From the NCBI GenBank assembly GCA_934293575.1, contig CAKQYU010000004.1, positions 62,001 through 126,000 on the forward strand: 64,000 bases of DNA, written 5' to 3'. A program made the translations under genes and the position numbers. The DNA comes from an uncultured Lachnospiraceae bacterium (GTDB lineage Bacteria > Bacillota > Clostridia > Lachnospirales > Lachnospiraceae). Positions 34,538 to 44,298 of this stretch are shown here, piece by piece (positions within the stretch are counted from its first letter, which is position 1; the number at the start of each line of letters is the position of its first letter). The notes beneath the pieces were generated by a model. That model was not told the origin of the DNA and made no database searches. It was given only the letters and a program-made list of their open reading frames with translations.

Positions 34538-36502
34538 TTGGAAGAGAATAACAGAAACTCGAACGACAATAATCGTAAGTCGCCAAACCATAATTTTATG
34601 TTTATGATAATTGTATCAGTCATTATGACTTTAATCTTTGCAAAGGTTTTTACATCCATCCAGAGCGGTTCTGAAAAGCAGATGTCATATGGACAGTTTT
34701 TGGATATGATAGATGAGGATGTTGTGGATAATGTGGAGATTTACAGTTCAACTATTAAGGCAACAACAAAGGATAAGATTGATAAAGATAAGAAGAAAAA
34801 GGCAAAGGATGCTCCGTCAAATTATGTGGATATTGATGAAGACACTACCTATGTCATTACAAGAATTTCCGATATTTATCTGATTGACCGTTTAGAGGAA
34901 GCAAAAAAAGATGGTAGTTTAAATTATACGGCAATTGATGAAAGTAATTCGGCAATTATTATGAATATATTATCCTGGGTGGTAATGTTTGGAGTTGTAT
35001 ATTTTGTGCTCTGGTTGTTCATGCGTTCAATGAGTAAGAACGGTGGTATGATGGGCATGGGTATGGGTAAAAGCAATGCCAAGGTATATATGGAAAAAGA
35101 AACCGGTGTGACATTTGCGGATGTGGCAGGACAGGAGGAATCCAAAGAATCCTTGAAAGAAATGGTGGATTTTTTGCATAATCCTAAGCGTTACTTAGAG
35201 ATTGGTGCAAAACTGCCAAAGGGCGCATTGTTAGTGGGACCTCCGGGTACCGGTAAGACATTGCTCGCAAAGGCGGTAGCCGGAGAAGCAAATGTACCAT
35301 TTTTCTCATTATCGGGTTCTGATTTTGTAGAGATGTATGTAGGTCTTGGTGCTTCCCGCGTAAGAGATTTATTTAAACAGGCGAGTGCAGTAGCACCGTG
35401 TATTATTTTTATAGATGAGATTGATGCAATTGGCCGGAGCCGTGACAGTAAGTACGGTGGAGGAGATTCTGAAAGAGAACAGACTCTGAATCAGTTATTA
35501 TCTGAAATGGACGGATTTGATACCTCAAAGGGAATTGTAATATTAGCAGCAACCAACCGTCCGGAAGTGTTGGATAAAGCGTTGCTTCGTCCGGGAAGAT
35601 TTGACCGTAGGGTTATTGTGGAAAGACCGGATTTGAAAGGTCGAATTGAGACTTTGAAGGTACACGCAAAAGATGTCAAGATGGATGAGACCGTAGATTT
35701 TAAGGAATTGGCGTTGGCAACTTCGGGTGCAGTCGGTGCGGATCTTGCAAATATTATTAACGAGGCGGCATTGGCAGCAGTTAAGGCAGGAAGGGAATAC
35801 GTCAGCCAGTCTGACTTGTTTGAGTCTGTGGAAGTGGTATTTGCGGGAAAAGAGAAGAAAGACCGGATTCTGAATAAGGAAGAAAAGAAAATTGTTGCTT
35901 ATCACGAGACAGGTCATGCATTGGCAACAGCATTACAAAAACATACCGAACCGGTACAGAAGATTACCATTATTCCAAGAACGATGGGTGCATTAGGATA
36001 TGTTATGCAGGTTCCGGAAGAGGAAAAATATCTGAATACGCAGGTTGAGATGGAAAATCAGTTGGTTACTTTGTTAGCGGGAAGAGCTGCAGAGGCAATC
36101 AAGTTTCCGTCGGTAACAACCGGTGCTTCCAACGATATGGAAAAAGCGACGGATATAGCCAGAAGCATGGTTACGATGTATGGTATGTCGGAAGAATTTG
36201 GTATGGTAACATTGGAAAATGTTCAGAATAGATATCTGGACGGAAGAGCAGTCATGAATTGTTCCGATGAAACAGCAACAGCAATCGATAATGAAGTACG
36301 GAAAATGATTAAGGAAGCCTACCAAAAGGCATATGATTTGTTGTTACAAAATGTTGAGGTGTTGGATGCGTTAGCGGAATATTTGATTGATAAAGAAACT
36401 ATTACCGGAAAAGAATTTATGGAAATCTATGAAAAACTGACCGGTGAGGAGTTGAAGTCATCCACAGCGGATACGGAAGATTCATTTAATACAACAGTAT
36501 AA
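34538..36502 (+). CDS. ftsH: ATP-dependent zinc metalloprotease FtsH (second copy)
   Basis: A second FtsH of 654 residues, clearly different from the copy at 23168: the extracellular part holds a Lys/Asp-rich insert (about residues 75-95), the second TM is followed by a Gly/Met-rich linker, and the C-terminus is longer. Walker A GPPGTGKT, the AATNRPEVLD SRH region and HETGH (His456) are all intact, so it should be active. TTG at 34538 is nine bases after AGGAGG. uvrC follows, making this the ftsH-uvrC pair; the DUF1846 gene is divergent upstream. Confidence 0.95.
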   Translation: MEENNRNSNDNNRKSPNHNFMFMIIVSVIMTLIFAKVFTSIQSGSEKQMSYGQFLDMIDEDVVDNVEIYSSTIKATTKDKIDKDKKKKAKDAPSNYVDIDEDTTYVITRISDIYLIDRLEEAKKDGSLNYTAIDESNSAIIMNILSWVVMFGVVYFVLWLFMRSMSKNGGMMGMGMGKSNAKVYMEKETGVTFADVAGQEESKESLKEMVDFLHNPKRYLEIGAKLPKGALLVGPPGTGKTLLAKAVAGEANVPFFSLSGSDFVEMYVGLGASRVRDLFKQASAVAPCIIFIDEIDAIGRSRDSKYGGGDSEREQTLNQLLSEMDGFDTSKGIVILAATNRPEVLDKALLRPGRFDRRVIVERPDLKGRIETLKVHAKDVKMDETVDFKELALATSGAVGADLANIINEAALAAVKAGREYVSQSDLFESVEVVFAGKEKKDRILNKEEKKIVAYHETGHALATALQKHTEPVQKITIIPRTMGALGYVMQVPEEEKYLNTQVEMENQLVTLLAGRAAEAIKFPSVTTGASNDMEKATDIARSMVTMYGMSEEFGMVTLENVQNRYLDGRAVMNCSDETATAIDNEVRKMIKEAYQKAYDLLLQNVEVLDALAEYLIDKETITGKEFMEIYEKLTGEELKSSTADTEDSFNTTV

Positions 36503-36578
36503 GATTCTTGTTGCGGCTAATCTGAAGACGGATTTGGATTGGTCGCAATTTGTTTTATCTTTGAAGACGAAAAGAAGG

Positions 36579-38417
36579 ATGGTTATTGGAAAATTGAAGG
36601 ATGGATTTGTATTAAAAGATGAATTAAAAAAATTGCCGGATCAACCGGGTGTGTATTTAATGCATTCCAAAAGTGATGAGATTATTTATGTGGGAAAGGC
36701 AATCAATCTAAAGAGAAGAGTCAGTTCTTATTTTCGAAAGATAAATAACAGAAGCCCTAAAATAGAAAAAATGATTACCCTGATTGATTATTTTGAGTAC
36801 ATTGTAACGGATTCGGAATTAGAAGCGTTGGTGCTTGAAAATAATTTGATTAAGGAACATAAGCCGAAATACAATACGATGTTAAAGGACGACAAGAGTT
36901 ATCCGTTTATGAAGGTAACCGTTCAGGAGGATTATCCAAGGGTATTGTTTGCAAGGCAGATGAAGCGGGACGGAGCAAAGTATTTTGGTCCTTATACCAG
37001 TGCGGCGGCAGTTAAGGATACGATTGAACTGGTACAGAAATTATACGGGATTAGGACCTGTAATAAGAGTCTTCCGAAAGAGATTGGATTAGGAAGACCA
37101 TGCCTTTATCATCAGATGAAGCAGTGTGACGCACCTTGTCAGGGTTATATATCCAAGGAAGAATATCGAAAAAATGTAGAACATTTATTGGAATTTTTAA
37201 ACGGTGATTACAAGAAGGTAATCAAGGATTTGGAAAGGAAGATGCAGGAAAAGGCAGGCGAAATGGAATTTGAGGAGGCTGCGCGTTACAGAGATTTGAT
37301 TGCAAGCGTGGAACATGTGACCGGTTCTCAGCGTGTTGTCAAAAGCGGTGGCTTCGACCGGGATGTGATTGCAATGGCAAGAAAGGAAGAAGAGACTGTT
37401 GTTTCTGTGTTTTTTGTACGGGACGGAAAACTCCTTGGAAGGGAACATTTTCATATGGAGCATACGGCAAAGGACACAGGCGCACAGATTATAGATGCGT
37501 TTATTAAGCAGTATTATGAAGGAACGCCATTCGTACCGAATGAATTGCTGACGGAATTTGAAGTGGAAGATAAGGGATTATTGGAACAATGGCTTGGAAG
37601 ACGACGCGGAGGACGGGTTCATATCATTACACCTCAAAAGGGTGAAAAGTCCAAGATGATCGATTTGGCAAGAGAAAATGCAAAGGTTGTTCTGTCAAGG
37701 GATATTGAGAAGTTAAAAAGAGAAGAGGCGAGAACAATCGGAGCCTGTCAGGAACTTGCAAAGATGTTGGGGTTAAGCAGTGCAGACCGGTTAGAAGCAT
37801 TTGATATTTCCAATACCAGCGGTTATCAATCGGTTGCATCTATGGTAGTCTTTGAGAAGGGAAGGGCTAAGAAGAACGCATACCGCAAATTCAAACTGCG
37901 GACAGTGACGGGACCGGATGATTATAAGAGTATGGAAGAGGTGCTGACAAGAAGATTTACGGATGAGAAATTTGATGTTTTACCGGATATTTTGATGATG
38001 GATGGTGGACGTGGTCAGGTAAATGTTGCACAGCGGGTATTGGATGAACTTCATTTGAATATACCGGTGTGTGGTATGGTAAAGGACGATAATCACCGGA
38101 CAAGAGGATTGTATTATAATAATAAAGAGATTACATTTCCGAGAAACAGTGAGGTGTTTGGAATGATCACCCGGTTACAGGATGAGGCGCACCGGTTTGC
38201 AATCACCTATCATAAGCAGTTGCGGGGCAAAGAGCAGGTGCACAGTATCTTAGACGATATCAAGGGCGTTGGTCCTGCAAGAAGAAAGGCATTAATGCAG
38301 CATTTTAAAGAGATTGGCAGGATTAAGGATGCTGCAGTGGAGGAATTATCCGCTGTAGAGGGTGTGACGCCGCAGGTAGCAGAGGAGATTTATCGTTTCT
38401 TTCATGAGGAGGAATGA
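36579..38417 (+). CDS. uvrC: Excinuclease ABC subunit UvrC
   Basis: Nuclease of the UvrABC nucleotide-excision repair system that makes both cuts around a lesion. Domains in order: GIY-YIG (about 15-95, GVYLMH and IIYVGKA), UVR motif (about 200-235), the RNase H-like C-terminal endonuclease region (about 340-530, FDISNTSG and MDGGRGQVN), and two helix-hairpin-helix motifs at the end. The start is uncertain: ATG 36579 touches AGAAGG and the frame is open upstream to 36534. It ends three bases before the convergent AraC gene with no terminator between them. Confidence 0.95.
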   Translation: MVIGKLKDGFVLKDELKKLPDQPGVYLMHSKSDEIIYVGKAINLKRRVSSYFRKINNRSPKIEKMITLIDYFEYIVTDSELEALVLENNLIKEHKPKYNTMLKDDKSYPFMKVTVQEDYPRVLFARQMKRDGAKYFGPYTSAAAVKDTIELVQKLYGIRTCNKSLPKEIGLGRPCLYHQMKQCDAPCQGYISKEEYRKNVEHLLEFLNGDYKKVIKDLERKMQEKAGEMEFEEAARYRDLIASVEHVTGSQRVVKSGGFDRDVIAMARKEEETVVSVFFVRDGKLLGREHFHMEHTAKDTGAQIIDAFIKQYYEGTPFVPNELLTEFEVEDKGLLEQWLGRRRGGRVHIITPQKGEKSKMIDLARENAKVVLSRDIEKLKREEARTIGACQELAKMLGLSSADRLEAFDISNTSGYQSVASMVVFEKGRAKKNAYRKFKLRTVTGPDDYKSMEEVLTRRFTDEKFDVLPDILMMDGGRGQVNVAQRVLDELHLNIPVCGMVKDDNHRTRGLYYNNKEITFPRNSEVFGMITRLQDEAHRFAITYHKQLRGKEQVHSILDDIKGVGPARRKALMQHFKEIGRIKDAAVEELSAVEGVTPQVAEEIYRFFHEEE

Positions 38418-38420
38418 TCC

Positions 38421-39356
38421 TTATCTGTTAAGCTGTTGTTTTCGCATCTGCCGGGGTGTGATACCGTATTTTTTCTTGAACATGCGGTTAAAGTTTGACA
38501 GATTAGGAAACCCACATTGTAAAGAGATGTCGAGAATGGAGTCCGTGGTATTACCCAGTAATGCACGGGCTTCCGTTACTCTGTAATCATTCACATATGT
38601 AATAAAGCTCATTCCGGTATGTGCTTTGAAGAATTTCATGAAATGTGAAGGGCTGTAATGGCAGAAGGCAGCAATCTCATCAATGGTAATCTCTTCATAA
38701 TAATGAGTAGATACATAACGAATGATATTTTTTAATTTTTCTTTTGATTTGTCTATGGAAGTATTCTCCTCTTCAGACAGGGGATTGGTAATCAGCAGAT
38801 AAATGATCTGCATCAGGGCTCCTTTGATGGCCAGCTGATAGCCATATCCTTTTTCGTCACTTTTGTCATCCAGAAATTCTATAATATCGATCAATTCCTG
38901 ATGGAGTACCTGTCCGTGGGATATTTTTGTGCAAATGGGCAGTTGACTCCTGAAAAAAGGATCCAGGAATTCCTGCTGGACAAGATCGTTATAGGGAGAG
39001 CATAGCAGATTCTTTGAAAAAAGAATATTCTCGTATTCCATGGAAGTATTCGGATTTCCTTCGATTGCATGTAAGGCACCGGGAAGGACGATGATGATAT
39101 CGCCGGCGGAGACCTGATATTTGAGGAAGTTGACGGTTACAATGCCACTGCCCTTTTTGATTGCGATTATCTCGAATTCGCGGTGCCAATGAACCGGAAC
39201 ATGGGAAAAATCTAACGGGATAGAGCAGATGTAGGTGTTATATGGAAAGTTATCCTGAAAATGTACTTTGTTTTCGTGCAGGTCATTGGAGTTAGCCGGT
39301 TCTGCTATATCGGTAACAGGTGACGGTATGGTACTGTTATCAGAGATTGTTTGCAT
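38421..39356 (-). CDS. AraC family transcriptional regulator
   Basis: A 311-residue regulator: N-terminal AraC-type cupin ligand-binding domain (HWHREFEIIAIKKGSG near residue 58, about 45-150) and C-terminal double helix-turn-helix domain (about 210-308) with the SLQCGFPNLSNFNRMFKKKYG signature (quoted in part). It is divergent from glgP, and GGAGG precedes its ATG. It is probably a sugar-responsive activator or repressor of the malto-oligosaccharide genes, inferred from position. Its gene converges with uvrC. Confidence 0.9.
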   Translation of the reverse strand: MQTISDNSTIPSPVTDIAEPANSNDLHENKVHFQDNFPYNTYICSIPLDFSHVPVHWHREFEIIAIKKGSGIVTVNFLKYQVSAGDIIIVLPGALHAIEGNPNTSMEYENILFSKNLLCSPYNDLVQQEFLDPFFRSQLPICTKISHGQVLHQELIDIIEFLDDKSDEKGYGYQLAIKGALMQIIYLLITNPLSEEENTSIDKSKEKLKNIIRYVSTHYYEEITIDEIAAFCHYSPSHFMKFFKAHTGMSFITYVNDYRVTEARALLGNTTDSILDISLQCGFPNLSNFNRMFKKKYGITPRQMRKQQLNR

Positions 39357-39455
39357 AGGAGACCTCCTTTGTTGGATGAAGCATTCTTGGAATGTGTGTG
39401 GTATCAGTATTTATAATGATAGAATTGTATCATATTATGCCATTATTATGCAAGT

Positions 39456-39468
39456 AAAACGTTTCCAA
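39456..39468. promoter_or_regulatory. Operator-like 13-mer upstream of glgP
   Basis: AAAACGTTTCCAA, centred on CG, is repeated exactly at 41961 upstream of the binding-protein gene. It resembles half of a LacI-family or CcpA-type operator and is likely bound by the LacI regulator encoded at 45168. A cre site would need more matches. Confidence 0.6.
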
Positions 39469-39556
39469 TTCGTGATATTGTATCATTATCGATTGAGCAT
39501 TTTTGAAGAAAGAGCTCAACAACAGATAATTTTTATATGATGAAAGGGGTATCGTT

Positions 39557-41815
39557 ATGGATGTCAGGGTACAATTGGAACAAAAATTAGGGAAAGGTAT
39601 TGGAGCAAGTAGTAACGAAGAGTTGTTTTGCGCATTGCTTGAGATGACAAAACAGCTTGCAGATGACAAAAAACAGAAAGAAACCAAGAAGAAGATATAT
39701 TATGTTTCTGCAGAATTTCTGATCGGTAAATTGCTTTCAAATAACCTGATCAATCTTGGAATTTATGATGAGGTTAAGCATGTTCTTGCAGAAGAAGGAA
39801 AAAATCTTGCAGAGATTGAAGAAGTAGAAGTGGAACCGTCTCTCGGAAATGGTGGATTGGGAAGATTAGCAGCCTGTTTTTTGGATTCCATCGCATCCCT
39901 TGGATTATCGGGCGCAGGTATTGGACTGAACTATCATCTTGGATTATTCCGACAGGTGTTTGAGAACCATATGCAGAAAGAAAAGGTTAATCCGTGGATT
40001 GGAAAGCAGACATGGCTCAGAAAAACGGATGTTACATATCCGGTTAATTTCGGAGGCCGCAATGTCATGTCAAGAATGTATGAAATTGATGTTACAGGAT
40101 ATGATAACCGGACCAATCAGTTGTGCCTGTTTGATCTGGATACGGTGGATGACAGTATAGTGGATGAGCACAGTCAGTTTGATAAAAAGGATATTGAAAA
40201 GAATCTTACGTTGTTTTTATATCCGGATGACAGTGATGAGGATGGTAGAAAATTACGAATCTACCAGCAGTATTTTATGGTAAGTAATGCGGCGCAGCTG
40301 ATTCTTGACGAGTGTAAGAAGAAAGGAAGTAATCTGTATGATCTGTATGAATATGCAGTGATCCAGATTAATGATACACATCCGACCATGATTATTCCGG
40401 AACTGATCCGTCTTCTCGTTGCAGAGGGAATGAATATGGATACGGCTATTGATGTTGTAAGCAGAACCTGTGCTTATACAAACCATACAATATTGGCTGA
40501 GGCGTTGGAGAAGTGGCCGAGACATTATCTGATGGAAGTTGTGCCACAGCTGGTTCCGATCATTGAGGTATTGGATGATAAGGTAAGAAGACGTTATAAT
40601 GATGAACGGGTTGCGATTATTGACCGTAATGATGTTGTTCATATGGCACATATTGATATTCATTATGGCTTCAGTGTGAATGGAGTGGCATATTTGCATA
40701 CAGAGATTTTAAAGAACTCCGAGCTGAATCATTTTTATAATATATATCCGGAGAAGTTTAACAACAAGACTAACGGAATCACATTCCGCCGCTGGCTGCT
40801 TTATTGTAATGAGCCTTTGACGGAAACGATCACGGAATGGATCGGTGACGGATTTAAAAAGGATGCAATGGAACTGGAACGGTTGCTTCCGCTTGCTGAG
40901 GATAGGGATAAGTTAGAGAAGTTATTAGAGATCAAACATACCAATAAATTATATGCAAAGGATTACTTTGAGAGAACGCAGGGTATTTCGCTTAATCCGG
41001 ATTCCATTTTTGATATTCAGGTTAAACGTTTACATGAGTATAAGCGTCAGCAGTTAAATGTGTTATATGTGATTCACAAATATTTGGAAATCAAAGCAGG
41101 CAAGCTGCCAACGACTCCGGTTACTGTGATCTTTGGCGCAAAAGCAGCACCGGCTTATACGATTGCAAAGGATATTATTCACCTGATTTTATGCCTGCAG
41201 GAGATCATTAATAAGGATCCGGAGGTAAACAAATATCTTAATGTAGTTATGGTAGAGAATTATAATGTAACCCTGGCAGAGAAATTAATCCCGGCTTGTG
41301 ATATTTCAGAACAGATTTCTCTGGCATCTAAAGAGGCCAGTGGAACAGGTAATATGAAGTTCATGTTAAACGGTGCAGTGACGTTGGGAACGGAGGATGG
41401 TGCGAATGTTGAGATTCATGAACTGGTTGGAGATGATAATATCTATATTTTCGGAGCATCCAGTGATGAAGTGATCGCACATTATGCACATCAGGATTAC
41501 AATGCAAGAAGTTATTATGAGAATAATGCCGGCTTGCGGGAAGCAGTAGACTTTATTGTCAGCGAAGCGGTTCTTGAGGTAGGAAACAGGGAAATGTTAG
41601 AGCGCTTGTATAATGAGCTGCTGAATAAAGACTGGTTTATGACATTCCTTGATTATGATTCTTATGTTGAGAAGAAGGATCAGGCATATAAGGATTATGA
41701 GGATCGTCTGGCATGGGCAAAGAAAATGATGGTAAATATCGGAAAAGCAGGCTTCTTTTCGTCTGATCGGACAATAGCAGAATATAACAACGATATCTGG
41801 CACCTGGGAGACTGA
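39557..41815 (+). CDS. glgP: Glycogen/maltodextrin phosphorylase
   Basis: PLP-dependent phosphorylase (GT35) that releases glucose-1-phosphate from alpha-1,4-glucans. The 752-residue protein has the FLIGKLLSNNL and EPSLGNGGLGRLAACF motifs early and Lys601 of the PLP site in EASGTGNMKFMLNG. Length is near that of the short bacterial maltodextrin phosphorylases. It opens the malto island: it would work with MalQ and the alpha-glucosidase on imported maltodextrins. The operator-like 13-mer lies about 90 bp upstream and AAAGGGGT precedes the ATG. Confidence 0.95.
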   Translation: MDVRVQLEQKLGKGIGASSNEELFCALLEMTKQLADDKKQKETKKKIYYVSAEFLIGKLLSNNLINLGIYDEVKHVLAEEGKNLAEIEEVEVEPSLGNGGLGRLAACFLDSIASLGLSGAGIGLNYHLGLFRQVFENHMQKEKVNPWIGKQTWLRKTDVTYPVNFGGRNVMSRMYEIDVTGYDNRTNQLCLFDLDTVDDSIVDEHSQFDKKDIEKNLTLFLYPDDSDEDGRKLRIYQQYFMVSNAAQLILDECKKKGSNLYDLYEYAVIQINDTHPTMIIPELIRLLVAEGMNMDTAIDVVSRTCAYTNHTILAEALEKWPRHYLMEVVPQLVPIIEVLDDKVRRRYNDERVAIIDRNDVVHMAHIDIHYGFSVNGVAYLHTEILKNSELNHFYNIYPEKFNNKTNGITFRRWLLYCNEPLTETITEWIGDGFKKDAMELERLLPLAEDRDKLEKLLEIKHTNKLYAKDYFERTQGISLNPDSIFDIQVKRLHEYKRQQLNVLYVIHKYLEIKAGKLPTTPVTVIFGAKAAPAYTIAKDIIHLILCLQEIINKDPEVNKYLNVVMVENYNVTLAEKLIPACDISEQISLASKEASGTGNMKFMLNGAVTLGTEDGANVEIHELVGDDNIYIFGASSDEVIAHYAHQDYNARSYYENNAGLREAVDFIVSEAVLEVGNREMLERLYNELLNKDWFMTFLDYDSYVEKKDQAYKDYEDRLAWAKKMMVNIGKAGFFSSDRTIAEYNNDIWHLGD

Positions 41816-41881
41816 TTGTTGTAAAAATGCATAATAAAAATGAAAAAACGTTGTATGAATTGACCAAACTTACTAATTCCG

Positions 41882-41898
41882 TGCAAGTAGTGCTTGCA
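41882..41898. promoter_or_regulatory. Palindrome overlapping the -35 of the binding-protein promoter
   Basis: TGCAAG (41882-41887) and CTTGCA (41893-41898) form a perfect inverted repeat with five bases between. It covers part of the -35 box and may bind a dimeric regulator. Confidence 0.45.
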
Positions 41899-41922
41899 TT
41901 ATTTGTACGGATACAGTATGAT
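41894..41922 (+). promoter_or_regulatory. Promoter of the malto ABC importer
   Basis: TTGCAT at 41894-41899, 17-bp spacer, TATGAT at 41917-41922. Two operator-like sites follow immediately downstream. Confidence 0.7.
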
Positions 41923-41935
41923 AAACCTATCAAAT

Positions 41936-41971
41936 GGAAACGGTTCCGAAATCAATACCAAAAACGTTTCC
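41936..41971. promoter_or_regulatory. Two operator-like sites in front of the binding-protein gene
   Basis: GGAAACGGTTCC (41936-41947) is a near-perfect palindrome; the 13-mer AAAACGTTTCCAA starts at 41961. Their centres are 24 bp apart, just after the promoter, as expected for LacI-type repression. Confidence 0.6.
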
Positions 41972-42017
41972 AAACACTGACTAAATCACTATTTTATCAT
42001 TAAAGGAGGAATTGATT

Positions 42018-43358
42018 ATGAAAAAGAGATTCGCAGCATTAGGACTGGCTACTATGCTGGTTGGTACATTATTAACAGGATGTGGAGGTTCCACAGGAAG
42101 CGCAGACACATCTAAGGGTTCTAAGAAAGAGGCAACAGGTTCTGTATATTATCTGAACTTTAAGCCGGAAGCAGATGCACAGTGGCAGGAGCTGGCTGAG
42201 ATGTACACAGAGGAGACAGGAGTTAAAGTAACAGTTATTACAGCAGCAGCCGATCAGTATGAGACGACACTTAAGAGTGAGATGGGTAAGTCGGAAGCTC
42301 CGACCATGTTCCAGGTAAATGGTCCGGTTGGTCTTGCATCGTGGAAAGATTATTGTTACGATTTGTCAGATGCAGCAGTTTGTAAGGAACTTACTTCTGA
42401 AGACTTTGAATTGAAAGATGGCGACAAGGTTGCCGGAATCGGATATGTAATTGAATCATATGGTCTTATTTATAACAAAGAATTGTTAAGCAAGGCTGGA
42501 TATTCACAGGATGACATTAAGAGCTTCGCAGATCTTAAGAAGGTTGCTGAAGATATTACAAGCAGAAAGGATGAGCTTGGTTTCTCAGCATTTACATCAG
42601 CAGGTATGGATGGTTCTTCTGACTGGAGATTTAAGACACATTTAGCAAACCTTCCAATCTATTATGAGTATAAGGCAGATGGAATCAATGATACAGATGC
42701 AATCAAGGGAACATACTTAGACAACTATCGTAACATCTGGGATCTTTACATCAACAATGCAACATGTTCTCCGGAACAGTTAAGTACCAAGACCGGTGAT
42801 GATGCTGTTGCAGAATTTGTAACAAATCAGGCAGTATTTTATCAGAATGGTACATGGGCATACTCAGATATATCTGAAGTGGGAGATGACAATCTTGGAA
42901 TGCTTCCAATCTATATTGGTGCTGACGGAGAAGAGGATCAGGGACTTTGTACAGGATGTGAGAACTACTGGTGTATCAATGCAAAGGCTTCTGAGGAAGA
43001 CATTCAGGCAACAGAAGACTTCATGGAATGGTTAGTAACAGACGAGGCAGCACTCAAGGCAATCTGTGGTTCTGCTAATGCAATGCCATCCGGTGGTGAT
43101 GGAATGGGATTTGTAATACCATTCAATGGCAACCTCGAGTCAGACAACTTACTTGTTAACATTGCAAATGATTATGTAAAAGAAGGAAAGACACCTGTAA
43201 GTTGGAACTTTACAACAATGCCTTCTGAGCAGTGGAAGAATGATCTTGGTTCTGCACTTACGACATACGCAGCAGATCAGTCAGATGCGAACTGGGATTT
43301 AGTAAAATCTGCATTTGTAGATGGATGGGCAAAAGAAGCTGCAGCAACTGCAGAATAA
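42018..43358 (+). CDS. Maltodextrin-type ABC transporter binding lipoprotein
   Basis: Family 1 carbohydrate-binding lipoprotein of 446 residues. ATG at 42018 is preferred (AAGGAGGA seven bases before); a TTG six bases earlier overlaps nothing useful. The signal peptide ends at lipobox LLTGC with Cys22, followed by a Gly/Ser linker. The two permeases follow with a hairpin in between, and MalQ, phosphorylase and GH13 genes surround it. The ligand is therefore probably malto-oligosaccharide, which is inference from context. No ATPase gene is present, so a shared MsmK-type ATPase is likely used. Confidence 0.9.
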   Translation: MKKRFAALGLATMLVGTLLTGCGGSTGSADTSKGSKKEATGSVYYLNFKPEADAQWQELAEMYTEETGVKVTVITAAADQYETTLKSEMGKSEAPTMFQVNGPVGLASWKDYCYDLSDAAVCKELTSEDFELKDGDKVAGIGYVIESYGLIYNKELLSKAGYSQDDIKSFADLKKVAEDITSRKDELGFSAFTSAGMDGSSDWRFKTHLANLPIYYEYKADGINDTDAIKGTYLDNYRNIWDLYINNATCSPEQLSTKTGDDAVAEFVTNQAVFYQNGTWAYSDISEVGDDNLGMLPIYIGADGEEDQGLCTGCENYWCINAKASEEDIQATEDFMEWLVTDEAALKAICGSANAMPSGGDGMGFVIPFNGNLESDNLLVNIANDYVKEGKTPVSWNFTTMPSEQWKNDLGSALTTYAADQSDANWDLVKSAFVDGWAKEAAATAE

Positions 43359-43383
43359 TAAAAAAGTGTGTAATTAACTCTAG

Positions 43384-43430
43384 AATCCTTGGACAGGCAA
43401 CTTCTCCCCCCTTTTTTCCTTCCAAGGATT
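43384..43430 (+). other. Intercistronic hairpin between binding protein and first permease
   Basis: AATCCTTGGA (43384-43393) pairs perfectly with TCCAAGGATT (43421-43430). No T run follows, so it probably stabilises the upstream message and gives excess binding protein over permeases. Confidence 0.7.
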
Positions 43431-43455
43431 TTAGTGTTAAAACAGGAGGTAAATT

Positions 43456-44298
43456 ATGGAGAAAGCAATTAAAAGATATTGGCCGATCTTTCTGTTACCT
43501 ACCATGGCTGCATTTATGATTGGATTTATTATTCCTTTTATAGAAGGTATATACTTGTCGTTTTGTAAGTTTACCACGATTAAAGATGCAGAGTTTGTAG
43601 GGATGAGTAATTATATTGATGCACTGAAGGATACAACGTTTACGGGTTCTTTCCGGTTCACTGCATTGTTTGCAATTGTAACACTGGTACTGATTAATGT
43701 ATTGGCTTTTCTGATTGCACTTGCATTAACACAGAACATTAAAGGTACTAACATTTTCCGTACCGTATTCTTCATGCCGAACCTGATTGGTGGTATTGTA
43801 TTAGGTTATGTATGGCAGCTTATATTTGATGCTATATTTGCACGGTTTGGTCTGGCACTCAAGCTGAGTGAGATACTTGGTTTCTGGGGACTTGTTATTC
43901 TGATCTGCTGGCAGCAGATTGGTTATATGATGATTGTTTATATTGCAGGTTTGCAGGCAATACCAGGAGATATTATGGAAGCAGCAATGTTAGATGGTGC
44001 AAACCGGTTGCAGAGATTATTCCGGATTACGATTCCGAATATGATGCCATCGATTACAATCTGTACATTTTTAACAATTACCAATTCCTTTAAGCTGTTT
44101 GACCAGAATCTGGCTCTTACGGGTGGAGAACCGCTTCATAAGACAGAGATGATGGCACTTAATATATATCAGACGTTCTATGGACGTACCGGTTATGAAG
44201 GTGTTGGTCAGGCCAAAGCAGTATTATTCTTCCTGCTTGTGGTGGTAATTGGTTTAATACAGTTGAAAGTGACGAGACAAAAGGAGGTGCAGCAATGA
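43456..44298 (+). CDS. Malto-oligosaccharide ABC permease, first subunit (MalF type)
   Basis: Inner-membrane permease of 280 residues with six hydrophobic helices. The EAA loop that contacts the ATPase is visible as EAAMLDGANRLQRLFRITIPNM near residue 175 (quoted in part). It begins behind AGGAGG and ends by sharing ATGA with the next permease. Paired with it as a binding-protein-dependent transport system of the CUT1 type. Confidence 0.92.
   Translation: MEKAIKRYWPIFLLPTMAAFMIGFIIPFIEGIYLSFCKFTTIKDAEFVGMSNYIDALKDTTFTGSFRFTALFAIVTLVLINVLAFLIALALTQNIKGTNIFRTVFFMPNLIGGIVLGYVWQLIFDAIFARFGLALKLSEILGFWGLVILICWQQIGYMMIVYIAGLQAIPGDIMEAAMLDGANRLQRLFRITIPNMMPSITICTFLTITNSFKLFDQNLALTGGEPLHKTEMMALNIYQTFYGRTGYEGVGQAKAVLFFLLVVVIGLIQLKVTRQKEVQQ

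Noticed and set aside
41936..41971. Classic CcpA cre sites
   Set aside because: The sites match the cre consensus at only about 11 of 14 positions and share a repeated 13-mer better explained by the local LacI regulator; CcpA is left open.
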